This document shows positions 1-6,016 of a stretch of DNA of 8,798 nt, in pieces. The translations under genes were made by a program, and so were the position numbers. The notes below the pieces were generated by a model. It had not been told where the DNA came from, made no database searches, and saw nothing but the letters and a program-made list of their open reading frames with translations. How positions within the stretch are numbered: the stretch's first letter is position 1; each line of letters opens with the position of its first letter. Origin of the DNA: Fidelibacterota bacterium UBA1611. GTDB taxonomy: Bacteria; Fidelibacterota; Marinisomatia; Marinisomatales; UBA1611. The stretch covers positions 1 to 8,798 of the forward strand of contig DCMX01000189.1 in the NCBI GenBank assembly GCA_002321855.1, given 5' to 3'.

Positions 1-155
1 GATTCAACGTGTGCTAGATAATTCTTATAACGTTTTACTCGTTTTTTATAGACTGGGTGAGCTATCTCTCTAGTCACCCTTACATTAACAGTCTTACTCA
101 TTTCCCCGCTAATGACCCTACCTGTTAATATTTGTCTTTTCCTTTTTTTATTCAT
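1..155 (-). CDS. rpsQ: 30S ribosomal protein S17, N-terminal part (cut by window edge)
   Basis: S17 is a primary 16S rRNA-binding protein that helps fold the 5' domain of the small subunit. I translated it by hand from the ATG at 153-155. About 51 codons lie in the window, and the rest of the usual roughly 85 residues runs off the left edge. The start is basic (MNKKRKRQILTGRV), followed by the S17 core SGEMSKTVNVRV and the HPVYKKRVKR segment, which matches the family's conserved HPLYgK-vKRskk block. Its ATG overlaps the TGA stop of rpmC as ATGA, the classic arrangement for translational coupling. I see no Shine-Dalgarno sequence, so re-initiation after rpmC is the likely way it is translated. 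The rpmC-rpsQ order is the normal spc/S10 junction order. The identification is firm and the 3' end is unknown. Confidence 0.95.
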   Translation of the reverse strand, partial: MNKKRKRQILTGRVISGEMSKTVNVRVTREIAHPVYKKRVKRYKNYLAHVE

Positions 156-370
156 CAATTATTGTTCTCAATCTGCCGTATGTCTAGATGATATTCACGA
201 AGAATTGTTTTTATTCGAGCAACTTCACGCTTTATTTTTCTAATCTGAGTAGAATCTTCTAACTGCTGGAGTGCCTGCTGAAATCTTAAATTCTGGACGG
301 CTTCCAAATTATCACTAAGCTTCTCAACCAGTTCTGAATAGTTCAATTCATTTAAATTAGAGGTTTTCAA
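155..370 (-). CDS. rpmC: 50S ribosomal protein L29
   Basis: L29 is a small two-helix protein near the exit of the large-subunit tunnel, beside L23, where nascent-chain factors dock. The product is 71 residues, a little longer than the common 60-68. It shows the family pattern: ELNYSELVEKL at the N-terminus, then LRFQQALQQLED, then a basic helix ending VARIKTILREY. A short polar tail (HLDIRQIENNN) adds about ten residues. The start codon is TTG (368-370). There is no ATG in frame, and the TTG begins exactly at the expected MKTSxLxEL start. A GGAGAG sequence at 379-384 is well placed before it. The TTG directly abuts the TAA of rplP, and the TGA stop overlaps the rpsQ start. It is the only TGA-terminated gene in the window. 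Confidence 0.96.
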   Translation of the reverse strand: MKTSNLNELNYSELVEKLSDNLEAVQNLRFQQALQQLEDSTQIRKIKREVARIKTILREYHLDIRQIENNN

Positions 371-784
371 TTAAATTTCTCTCCGTGCCACTAACTTTGT
401 TTTAATAGGTAATTTATGACCAGCATTTCTGAATGCTTCTTCAGCCATTGATCTGTCAACCCCTTCTATTTCAAAAAGTATACGCCCAGGCTTTACCACA
501 GCTACCCAATATTCAGGTGTGCCTTTACCCTTTCCCATACGTGTTTCCGCTGGTTTAACCGTAACTGGCTTATCAGGGAAAACTCGTATCCATAACTTTC
601 CTAATTTTCTTACAATTCGGGAAATCACGATTCGTGATGCTTCAATTTGTCTAGCCGTTATCCAACCACTCTCAATTGCCTTCAGTCCATAAGTGCCAAA
701 AGCAACATGACTACCTCGTGTGGCCATACCACGGCGATTACCACGGTGATGACGTCTATATTTTGTTTTTTTCGGTTCTAGCAT
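371..784 (-). CDS. rplP: 50S ribosomal protein L16
   Basis: L16 (uL16) sits at the base of the central protuberance and helps position tRNA in the A and P sites. It is one of the last proteins added to the 50S subunit. At 137 residues it is the standard length. Conserved blocks are MLEPKKTKYRRHHRG at the start, VAFGTYGLKAIESGWITARQ around residues 27-46, LWIRVFPDKPVT around 64-75, RMGKGKG around 82-88, and LPIKTKLV near the end. Arg82 aligns with E. coli Arg81, a known hydroxylation target of RoxA/YcfD; whether it is modified here is unknown. The gene follows rpsC by 16 AT-rich bases with no recognisable Shine-Dalgarno sequence. It runs straight into rpmC with no spacer. Confidence 0.98.
   Translation of the reverse strand: MLEPKKTKYRRHHRGNRRGMATRGSHVAFGTYGLKAIESGWITARQIEASRIVISRIVRKLGKLWIRVFPDKPVTVKPAETRMGKGKGTPEYWVAVVKPGRILFEIEGVDRSMAEEAFRNAGHKLPIKTKLVARREI
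379..384 (-). promoter_or_regulatory. Shine-Dalgarno sequence of rpmC (TTG start)
   Basis: The coding strand reads GGAGAG, located inside the last codons of rplP and ending eight bases before the rpmC TTG. It supports initiation at TTG, since no ATG is available in frame. Confidence 0.7.
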
Positions 785-800
785 CTATAATATTTATTAA

Positions 801-1445
801 TTAACCTTTGCATATCCAAACCTTTACACCAATAACACCATAGGAAGTTTGTACTTCTGTCAATGCATAATCAATTTGAGCGCGCAAAGTGTGTAAAGGA
901 ACACTTCCATCTGAATATTTCTCACTTCGCGCTATCTCCACACCACCTAAACGCCCCGCAATATTTATACGTATACCGTTAGCACCCATCCGCATAGTAG
1001 CCTGTATAGCTTTGTTAACAACTCGCCGATAAGATATTTTCTTTTTAAGTTGATGGCCAATACTTGCCCCAACTAAAGCTGCATCCAGTTCAGGTCTTTT
1101 TATCTCTGAAATATTGATTTGAGAATCTTTTTTACTATCTCCATCTGATTTTTTTTCATTAATCAGTTGGCTTAATTCTTTTTTCAATCGATTTACCTCT
1201 TCCCCACCACGACCAATGACAATCCCAGGACGAGATGTATATATAGTCACTACCACCTTTTTTAAGGTGCGGCTTATTTCTACGAGTGAAATTCCTGCAT
1301 TCGGTAAACGATATTGGATATATCTTCGGATTTTTGAATCCTCTTCCAACACTTCCGAGAAATTATTTCTATGTGCAAACCAATTAGAGCGCCAATCTTT
1401 ATTAACACTTAATCGGAAGCCAATAGGATTTGTTTTTTGACCCAA
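801..1445 (-). CDS. rpsC: 30S ribosomal protein S3 (TTG start, short internal insertion)
   Basis: S3 (uS3) lines the mRNA entry channel and contributes to helicase activity. The product is 214 residues. The canonical MGQKTNPIGFRL opens the protein, then a KH domain with the GxxG loop IGRGG at about residues 78-81, and a C-terminal S3 domain with GRLGGVEIAR (164-173), VPLHTLRAQIDYAL (182-195) and YGVIGVKVW. It ends immediately after this motif, so it lacks the longer tail of E. coli S3 (233 residues). The start is TTG at 1443-1445. GAGGG lies four bases upstream, and the conserved first residues leave no other choice. Residues about 97-108 (EKKSDGDSKKDS) look like an insertion after the KH helix, compared with forms in which about nine residues link this helix to the QINI strand. 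Identity is certain; the insertion is judged from memory of the family. Confidence 0.98.
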   Translation of the reverse strand: MGQKTNPIGFRLSVNKDWRSNWFAHRNNFSEVLEEDSKIRRYIQYRLPNAGISLVEISRTLKKVVVTIYTSRPGIVIGRGGEEVNRLKKELSQLINEKKSDGDSKKDSQINISEIKRPELDAALVGASIGHQLKKKISYRRVVNKAIQATMRMGANGIRINIAGRLGGVEIARSEKYSDGSVPLHTLRAQIDYALTEVQTSYGVIGVKVWICKG

Positions 1446-1449
1446 AATT

Positions 1450-1454
1450 CCCTC
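1450..1454 (-). promoter_or_regulatory. Shine-Dalgarno sequence that fixes the rpsC TTG start
   Basis: The coding strand reads GAGGG, four bases before TTG. It lies in the 11-base rplV-rpsC spacer. With the conserved MGQKTNPIG start it confirms TTG as the initiation codon. Confidence 0.75.
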
Positions 1455-1456
1455 TG

Positions 1457-1801
1457 TTAATTATTGTCTGTTAACACAATTGTTAGGTGACTTGTTGGAC
1501 GACGTAATCTAGAGGCACGGCCCATTGATGCAGCGCGAAATCGTTTCATTACTGGACCACCATTCACAAAAGCTTCTTTTATATCCAATTTTTCTGGATT
1601 CATATTCACATCATCAACCATTTGCATCATATTCGCGATTGCAGAACGTATTGTTTTCTCAATAATCAAAGCCGATTTTTGAGGTGTAAAATGTAAAATA
1701 TTTAATGCATCACCGACAGCACGTCCACGTACGATATTAAGTGTTTTACGAAGTTTCCGAGGAGATTGATGTATATATCTGGTCATAGCTTTTGATTCCA
1801 T
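1457..1801 (-). CDS. rplV: 50S ribosomal protein L22
   Basis: L22 (uL22) is an early-assembly large-subunit protein whose long beta-hairpin lines the nascent-peptide tunnel beside L4. It is 114 residues, the usual length. It shows YIHQSPRKLRKTLNIVRG near the N-terminus, then ALNILHFTPQKSALIIEKTIRSA, and the tunnel hairpin around residues 78-101, with GGPVMKRFRAASMGRASRLRRPTSH split across its two arms. This hairpin is the region where macrolide-resistance changes are known in other bacteria; I see no obvious deletion in it. The ATG at 1799-1801 lies two bases after the rpsS stop. An AGGAAA motif inside the last codons of rpsS is seven bases from the start when counted from AGGA. An internal Met at residue 6 is less likely as the start because of this spacing. 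Confidence 0.98.
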   Translation of the reverse strand: MESKAMTRYIHQSPRKLRKTLNIVRGRAVGDALNILHFTPQKSALIIEKTIRSAIANMMQMVDDVNMNPEKLDIKEAFVNGGPVMKRFRAASMGRASRLRRPTSHLTIVLTDNN

Positions 1802-1803
1802 AA

Positions 1804-2070
1804 CTATTTCCTATCACCAGAGTGCATTCTAAATATTCTGGTTGGAGAAAATTCTCCTAATTTGTGTCCAACCATATTTTCATTAATCAAAATAGGTATA
1901 AATTGATTTCCATTATGGACAGCAAATGTATGACCAACAAATTCAGGTGTGATCATTGAGCGCCGAGACCAAGTTTTTATAACCTTTTTCTTCCCGCTTT
2001 TAGTCATCTTATCTATTATTTTCAAGAGTTTTTCATCCACATATGGACCCTTTTTTAAAGATCTAACCAT
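1804..2070 (-). CDS. rpsS: 30S ribosomal protein S19
   Basis: S19 (uS19) is in the head of the small subunit, contacts S13 and forms an intersubunit bridge with the large subunit. The 88-residue product carries the expected RSLKKGPYVDEKLL opening, the TWSRRSMITPEFVGHTFAVHNG core (about residues 34-55), and GHKLGEFSPTRIFRMHSGDRK at the end. Length and motifs are standard. It ends in TAG. The gene lies nine bases after rplB, and the rplB TAG stop forms part of its ribosome-binding site (TAGGAAA). The same trick is used at its own 3' end for rplV. Confidence 0.98.
   Translation of the reverse strand: MVRSLKKGPYVDEKLLKIIDKMTKSGKKKVIKTWSRRSMITPEFVGHTFAVHNGNQFIPILINENMVGHKLGEFSPTRIFRMHSGDRK
1807..1812 (-). 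promoter_or_regulatory. Shine-Dalgarno sequence of rplV inside the rpsS 3' end
   Basis: The coding strand reads AGGAAA, formed by the final Arg and Lys codons of rpsS just before its TAG. The spacing from AGGA to the rplV ATG is seven bases, the same as at the rplB-rpsS junction. Confidence 0.7.
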
Positions 2071-2075
2071 TTAAA

Positions 2076-2081
2076 TTTCCT
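2076..2081 (-). promoter_or_regulatory. Shine-Dalgarno sequence of rpsS overlapping the rplB stop
   Basis: The coding strand reads AGGAAA, and its first two bases are the end of the rplB TAG stop. Counting from AGGA, seven bases separate it from the rpsS ATG. Confidence 0.7.
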
Positions 2082-2904
2082 ATTTGCGTCTTCTTACAAT
2101 CATTGAATTAGATTTATTATTTTTCTTTCGTGTCTTGTATCCTTTGGTTGGTTTCCCCCATGGGGTACAGGGATGCCTCCCTCCAGATGATTTACCTTCT
2201 CCACCACCCATTGGGTGATCTACTGGGTTCATGGCTACGCCACGAACACTTGGACGGCGTCCCAACCATCTTGAACGTCCTGCTTTACCAGAAACAACTT
2301 GTTCATGGGTACGGTTACCAATCTGACCTATTGTGGCCTTACAACTGTGTTTTACCATTCTGATTTCACCCGATGGCAGTTTTAGGGTTGTATAGCCACC
2401 ATCATGTGCCATGACCTGCGCAGACGTCCCGGCTGAACGAACTACTTGCCCTCCTCGACCTGGTACTAATTCAATATTATGAACGAATAATCCAGTTGGA
2501 ATGTTAACAAGTTGCATAGCGTTACCATTTTTTAAAGGAACTTTTTCACCTGCTACTATATAATCATTAACCTTTAATCCAACAGGACTAAGAATATATC
2601 TTTTATCACCGTCAGCATAATTGATTAGAGATATATATGCAGAACGGTTTGGGTCATATTCTATTGTCATCACCTTACCAGGGATATCTGATTTATCTCT
2701 TTTAAAATCAATAACACGATAACGTCGTTTGTGCCCTCCACCTTGATGTCGTACGGTTATACGACCATAATTATTTCGCCCGCCTTTCCTTTTTAATGCA
2801 GTTGTCAATTTTTTTTCTGGTTTACTTGTTGTTATATCAGAAAAATCCGGACGTGATGCAAAACGGCTACCGGGGGTTATTGATTTTAAGTTACGAATAC
2901 CCAT
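2080..2904 (-). CDS. rplB: 50S ribosomal protein L2
   Basis: L2 (uL2) binds 23S rRNA close to the peptidyl transferase centre and is needed for subunit association. The 274-residue product is full length. It has an N-terminal RNA-binding OB fold with GRNNYGRITVRHQGGGHKR (42-60), an SH3-like domain with ELVPGRGGQVVRSAGT (145-160), and a C-terminal flexible region MNPVDHPMGGGEGK (225-238) that ends MIVRRRK. His230 corresponds to E. coli His229 (mature numbering), a residue reported as important for peptidyl transfer, and it is kept. The next His of the common DHPHGGG motif is Met232, a form I associate with Bacteroidota and relatives. The gene starts two bases after rplW with no clear Shine-Dalgarno sequence and ends in TAG. 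Confidence 0.98.
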   Translation of the reverse strand: MGIRNLKSITPGSRFASRPDFSDITTSKPEKKLTTALKRKGGRNNYGRITVRHQGGGHKRRYRVIDFKRDKSDIPGKVMTIEYDPNRSAYISLINYADGDKRYILSPVGLKVNDYIVAGEKVPLKNGNAMQLVNIPTGLFVHNIELVPGRGGQVVRSAGTSAQVMAHDGGYTTLKLPSGEIRMVKHSCKATIGQIGNRTHEQVVSGKAGRSRWLGRRPSVRGVAMNPVDHPMGGGEGKSSGGRHPCTPWGKPTKGYKTRKKNNKSNSMIVRRRK

Positions 2905-2906
2905 AT

Positions 2907-3224
2907 TTAGCTTGCTGTTTCTCCCTGAACTAAATCTATTGTGAATCCATCGTTCAAGGTTACAACTGCTTTTTTCCAGTTAGATCTTTTCCCTCTGGTT
3001 CGAATAACTCTACCCCCGCTTTTAATTGTCATTTGTTTAGTTTTTCCTAAACCATTCATTGTGGCTATTTTTTTAACCTTCACATCAAATTTCTCTTCAA
3101 CTGCTTTTTTTATTTGCGGCTTATTGGCATCTTTTGTTACCAAAAATGCAAATTTGTTCTCACGCTCTTTTAGAATAGCCATCTTTTCAGTCAAAATTGG
3201 TTTCAAAATTAATTTTACATACAT
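2907..3224 (-). CDS. rplW: 50S ribosomal protein L23
   Basis: L23 (uL23) sits at the tunnel exit and is the docking site for trigger factor and the signal recognition particle. The product is 105 residues, slightly above the usual 95-100. Recognisable parts are LKPILTEKMAILKERENKFAF at the N-terminus, IKKAVEEKFDVKVKKIATMNG in the middle, and SNWKKAVVTLNDGFTIDLVQ near the C-terminus. The exposed loop between the last two holds a basic stretch (KTKQMTIKSGGRVIRTRGKR), as expected for 23S rRNA contact. The start is ATG at 3222-3224, eight bases after the rplD stop, in an AT-rich context without a clear Shine-Dalgarno sequence. Confidence 0.97.
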   Translation of the reverse strand: MYVKLILKPILTEKMAILKERENKFAFLVTKDANKPQIKKAVEEKFDVKVKKIATMNGLGKTKQMTIKSGGRVIRTRGKRSNWKKAVVTLNDGFTIDLVQGETAS

Positions 3225-3232
3225 AATAAGTT

Positions 3233-3859
3233 TTACACTTTTAGCATAGTTGTTAATACCAATAAACTATCTTTGTCCATTAACAGAATTTCACAATCCA
3301 ATAGGTCATAGGTACTTGCCTTTGAAGCATTAACAATATATACATATCTCAAATTTTGTGTTGACCATTCGATTTTTTTGTCAAGGTCACTAATCAATAC
3401 AGTTAATTTTTTTTTATGTATACCAAGATTTTTTAATAAGGAAACAAAATTAGATGTTTTATGTGAATCAATCTGGAATTTTTCCACAATAACTATCTCA
3501 TTGTTTGCTATTTTACTCGATAATACTGATTTACGCGCTAATTTGCTTAGTTTCTTTGATAATTTTTTGTTATAAGAATGGGGTTCTGGGCCAAACACTC
3601 TTCCTCCTCCCCTCCAAAGTGGTGAACGTATTGTTCCAGCACGGGCAACACCTCGGCCTTTTTGTCGCCATGGTTTTCTACCACCTCCAGCAACGGAAGC
3701 GCGGTTTTTAGTCGAATGGGTCCCTTGCCGCAGGTTCGTTAACTCTGCCAACACTGCTTGACGAATAACTGGTTCGTTTGGCTTTATTCCAAAGACGGAT
3801 TCATCTGCTTTTATTTGACTGGGTTTTGACCCATCGAGTTTTAAAACATTTAGCTTCAT
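3233..3859 (-). CDS. rplD: 50S ribosomal protein L4
   Basis: L4 (uL4) combines a globular surface domain with a long loop that reaches into the nascent-peptide tunnel opposite L22. The 208-residue product is standard length. The tunnel loop is clear: RQGTHSTKNRASVAGGG, then RKPWRQKGRGVARAGTIRSP, then LWRGGGRVFGP (about residues 44-91). The C-terminal domain is variable and AT-rich and has a run of nine A on the coding strand at a triple-Lys site (HKKKLTV). In E. coli, L4 also represses its own operon through the S10 leader. No such leader is present here, because rpsJ follows tuf by only 14 bases. One base separates it from rplC, and no Shine-Dalgarno sequence is visible, so coupling to rplC is likely. 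Confidence 0.98.
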   Translation of the reverse strand: MKLNVLKLDGSKPSQIKADESVFGIKPNEPVIRQAVLAELTNLRQGTHSTKNRASVAGGGRKPWRQKGRGVARAGTIRSPLWRGGGRVFGPEPHSYNKKLSKKLSKLARKSVLSSKIANNEIVIVEKFQIDSHKTSNFVSLLKNLGIHKKKLTVLISDLDKKIEWSTQNLRYVYIVNASKASTYDLLDCEILLMDKDSLLVLTTMLKV

Positions 3860-3860
3860 A

Positions 3861-4481
3861 TTATCTATAAATAGTTATTATCGCATTATTAGGACCAGGT
3901 ACCGAACCCTTTACAAATAATTGATTCTTTTCATAATTAATTTTGACAATCTGCAGGTTCTTAATGCTTACTTTGACATTTCCATAATGACCAGGCATTT
4001 TTTTTCCAGGAAATACACGTGAAGGATATGATGCAGCACCAACTGAACCTCCATGTCGTGCTGTATCACCCATCCCATGTGTTTTCCGTTGAAGACTAAA
4101 ATTATGACGCTTAATTACACCAGAAAATCCATGGCCTTTAGAATTACCTGTAATTTTAACGAATTCACCGATTTTGAATAAATTAGAGTCAAATACCTGA
4201 CCATTTCTATAATCAAAACTTGGGACCTTTTGGAACTCTGCCAGTATGGCTTTAGGCGATACTAATGCTTTATCAAAATGACCTTGAAGTGGTTTATTCG
4301 TATGTTTCCCTTTCCGGTCTTTATATCCTACTTGAATAGCTTCATATCCATCTATAGTATTAGTTTTTATTTGCGTCACAACACAGGGGCCCGCTTCCAG
4401 CAAGGTTACAGGTATAACATCGCCCCTTTCATCAAAGATTCTCGTCATACCAATTTTTCTACCAACCAAGCCACGCATCAT
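3861..4481 (-). CDS. rplC: 50S ribosomal protein L3
   Basis: L3 (uL3) is an early-assembly 23S rRNA binder with an extension reaching towards the peptidyl transferase centre. The product is 206 residues (205 from the second Met). It opens RGLVGRKIGMTRIF, with KGHGFSGVIKRHNF at about 114-127 and RHGGSVGAASYPSRVFPGKK at about 142-161. Two ATG codons are adjacent (4479-4481 and 4476-4478). The second fits the family's usual MRGL/MKGL start and has AAGG (4486-4489) seven bases upstream, so the true start may be 4478. The first ATG overlaps the rpsJ TAA by one base (TAATG). E. coli Gln150, methylated by PrmB, lies in a SIGQNQTPG segment. The matching segment here, SVGAASYPS, has no Gln. Confidence 0.98.
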   Translation of the reverse strand: MMRGLVGRKIGMTRIFDERGDVIPVTLLEAGPCVVTQIKTNTIDGYEAIQVGYKDRKGKHTNKPLQGHFDKALVSPKAILAEFQKVPSFDYRNGQVFDSNLFKIGEFVKITGNSKGHGFSGVIKRHNFSLQRKTHGMGDTARHGGSVGAASYPSRVFPGKKMPGHYGNVKVSIKNLQIVKINYEKNQLFVKGSVPGPNNAIITIYR

Positions 4482-4789
4482 TAAACCTTAATTTCGATAT
4501 CCACACCAGCTGGTAAATCCAACTTCATTAACGATTCAACAGTTTTCGGATTTGAATTAATTATATCTACGAGCCTTTTATGTATGGTAGTTTGGAATTG
4601 CTCACGTGATTTCTTATCAACATGAGGAGAACGTAATACTGTGTATATTGAACGCTTCGTTGGCAAGGGGATTGGTCCAGATATTATTGCACCTGTTGAT
4701 TTTGCGGTTTTCACAATTTTGTCTGTTGACTTATCAAGCAATATATGATCATATGCCCGCAGACTAATACGTATGGACTGTTTAGCCAT
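4481..4789 (-). CDS. rpsJ: 30S ribosomal protein S10
   Basis: S10 (uS10) is in the small-subunit head and, as NusE, also joins NusB in transcription antitermination. The product is 102 residues, the standard length. It contains IRISLRAYDHILLDKSTDKIV at the N-terminus, TGAIISGPIPLPTKRSIYTV around residues 32-51, SPHVDKKSREQF, and the final LPAGVDIEIKV. It opens the S10 gene group but lies only 14 bases behind tuf, so there is no room for an S10-type leader or a separate promoter immediately upstream. No good Shine-Dalgarno sequence is present. Its stop codon overlaps the first rplC ATG. Confidence 0.98.
   Translation of the reverse strand: MAKQSIRISLRAYDHILLDKSTDKIVKTAKSTGAIISGPIPLPTKRSIYTVLRSPHVDKKSREQFQTTIHKRLVDIINSNPKTVESLMKLDLPAGVDIEIKV
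4486..4489 (-). promoter_or_regulatory. Weak Shine-Dalgarno sequence of rplC
   Basis: AAGG on the coding strand lies inside the rpsJ 3' end, four bases before the first rplC ATG and seven before the second. The spacing favours the second ATG (4476-4478). Confidence 0.45.
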
Positions 4790-4803
4790 TATTCTTTAAT
4801 TGC

Positions 4804-5994
4804 CTATTCAATGATATCCGTAACTACACCAGCACCAACTGTATGACCACCCTCACGAATAGCAAAACGCAATTCCTTGTCCATGGCAATAGGAGTGATC
4901 AATTCGACTTCGAATTCAACATTATCACCAGGCATGACCATTTCCGTGCCGCTCGGCAAGGTCACAACCCCCGTCACATCCGTGGTCCGAAAATAAAACT
5001 GCGGTCTATACCCATTAAAAAATGGCGTATGCCGCCCTCCCTCTTCCTTCTTTAAAATATACACACTGGACCTGAACTTAGTATGAGGTGTTATACTTCC
5101 AGGTACAGCCAATACCTGACCACGTTTCAATTCACCCTTATCAACGCCGCGAAGTAACATGCCAGCATTGTCACCGGCCCGACCTTCATCCAGCAGCTTC
5201 CGAAACATTTCGACACCTGTAACCGTGGTCCTCTTTTGATCTCCCATACCAATAATCTCAATCTCATCACCCACTTTCACAATACCACGTTCAATACGAC
5301 CCGTACCAACTGTGCCACGACCCGTGATGCTGAAAACATCCTCCACGGGCATCAAAAAAGGCTTATCAATATCGCGCTTCGGTTCGGGTATGAAACCGTC
5401 ACAAGCATCCATTAATTCCACAATACATTTATTGGCAACATCATCACCAGGATTACTCAAGGCATTCAAGGCACTGCCCTTTACGATTGGCGTGTCATCA
5501 CCAGGAAATTCATACTCATTCAAAAGATCACGCAACTCCATTTCAACTAGTTCCAAAAGCTCCGGATCATCAACCTGGTCCGTCTTATTCATAAACACCA
5601 CTACACTGGGTACATTCACCTGCCGCGCCAATAGAACATGCTCCCGAGTCTGAGGCATGGGCCCATCCGCAGCTGATACAACTAGTATGGCACCATCCAT
5701 CTGGGCAGCACCGGTAATCATATTCTTGATATAATCGGCGTGACCCGGACAGTCTACATGAGCATAATGACGATTCTCTGTCTCATATTCCACATGGGCC
5801 GTCTGAATAGTGATACCCCGCTCACGCTCCTCCGGAGCATTATCAATACTATCAAATGAACGAACCTCAGCCATACCATGTGCGCTCTGATGCAATGTGA
5901 TCGCTGCTGTCAAAGTCGTCTTACCATGGTCTACATGACCAATTGTACCTATGTTCACATGCGGCTTTGTTCGTTCAAATTTTTCCTTTGCCAT
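4804..5994 (-). CDS. tuf: Elongation factor Tu
   Basis: EF-Tu is the GTPase that carries aminoacyl-tRNA to the ribosomal A site. The 396-residue product is full length. The GTPase domain has G1 GHVDHGKT (19-26), G2 RGITI (59-63), G3 DCPGH with the catalytic His85, G4 NKTD (136-139) and G5 GSAL (173-176). Thr replaces the more common Cys in G4, which I regard as tolerated. Domain 2 shows EDVFSITGRGTVGTGRIERG, and domain 3 shows GGRHTPFFNGYRPQFYFRT and the C-terminal GGHTVGAGVV. RSFDSIDNAPEE near residue 45 recalls Bacteroidota-type EF-Tu, while ITLHQSAHGMAEV just before it is unusual. The gene is visibly richer in G and C than the AT-rich ribosomal genes around it and has the best Shine-Dalgarno sequence in the window. 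It ends in TAG. A second tuf copy elsewhere in the genome is possible. Confidence 0.99.
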   Translation of the reverse strand: MAKEKFERTKPHVNIGTIGHVDHGKTTLTAAITLHQSAHGMAEVRSFDSIDNAPEERERGITIQTAHVEYETENRHYAHVDCPGHADYIKNMITGAAQMDGAILVVSAADGPMPQTREHVLLARQVNVPSVVVFMNKTDQVDDPELLELVEMELRDLLNEYEFPGDDTPIVKGSALNALSNPGDDVANKCIVELMDACDGFIPEPKRDIDKPFLMPVEDVFSITGRGTVGTGRIERGIVKVGDEIEIIGMGDQKRTTVTGVEMFRKLLDEGRAGDNAGMLLRGVDKGELKRGQVLAVPGSITPHTKFRSSVYILKKEEGGRHTPFFNGYRPQFYFRTTDVTGVVTLPSGTEMVMPGDNVEFEVELITPIAMDKELRFAIREGGHTVGAGVVTDIIE

Positions 5995-6000
5995 TAGAAA

Positions 6001-6005
6001 CTCCT
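6001..6005 (-). promoter_or_regulatory. Shine-Dalgarno sequence of tuf
   Basis: The coding strand reads AGGAG, followed by six bases and then the tuf ATG. It lies in the 22-base fusA-tuf spacer, the longest in the window. It is the clearest consensus ribosome-binding site here and contrasts with fusA, rpsG, rpsJ, rplD, rplW and rplB, where I find none. Confidence 0.85.
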
Positions 6006-6016
6006 GAAATTAATCT

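Noticed and set aside
2941..3249. Plus-strand open frame with hydrophobic stretches opposite rplW
   Set aside because: The hydrophobic residues are the antisense of Lys- and Glu-rich L23 codons, a common artefact.
3407..3415. Run of nine T (nine A in the rplD transcript) as a possible slippage or frameshift site
   Set aside because: The reading frame is intact and encodes Lys residues in a normal L4; nothing suggests programmed slippage.
5312..5653. Plus-strand open frame of 113 codons inside tuf
   Set aside because: It is antisense to a conserved gene and resembles no known protein; it is a shadow of the tuf reading frame.
5995..6016. A separate promoter or terminator in the fusA-tuf spacer
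   Set aside because: Only 22 bases, mostly the tuf ribosome-binding site; no hairpin with T-run and no -35/-10 pair fits.
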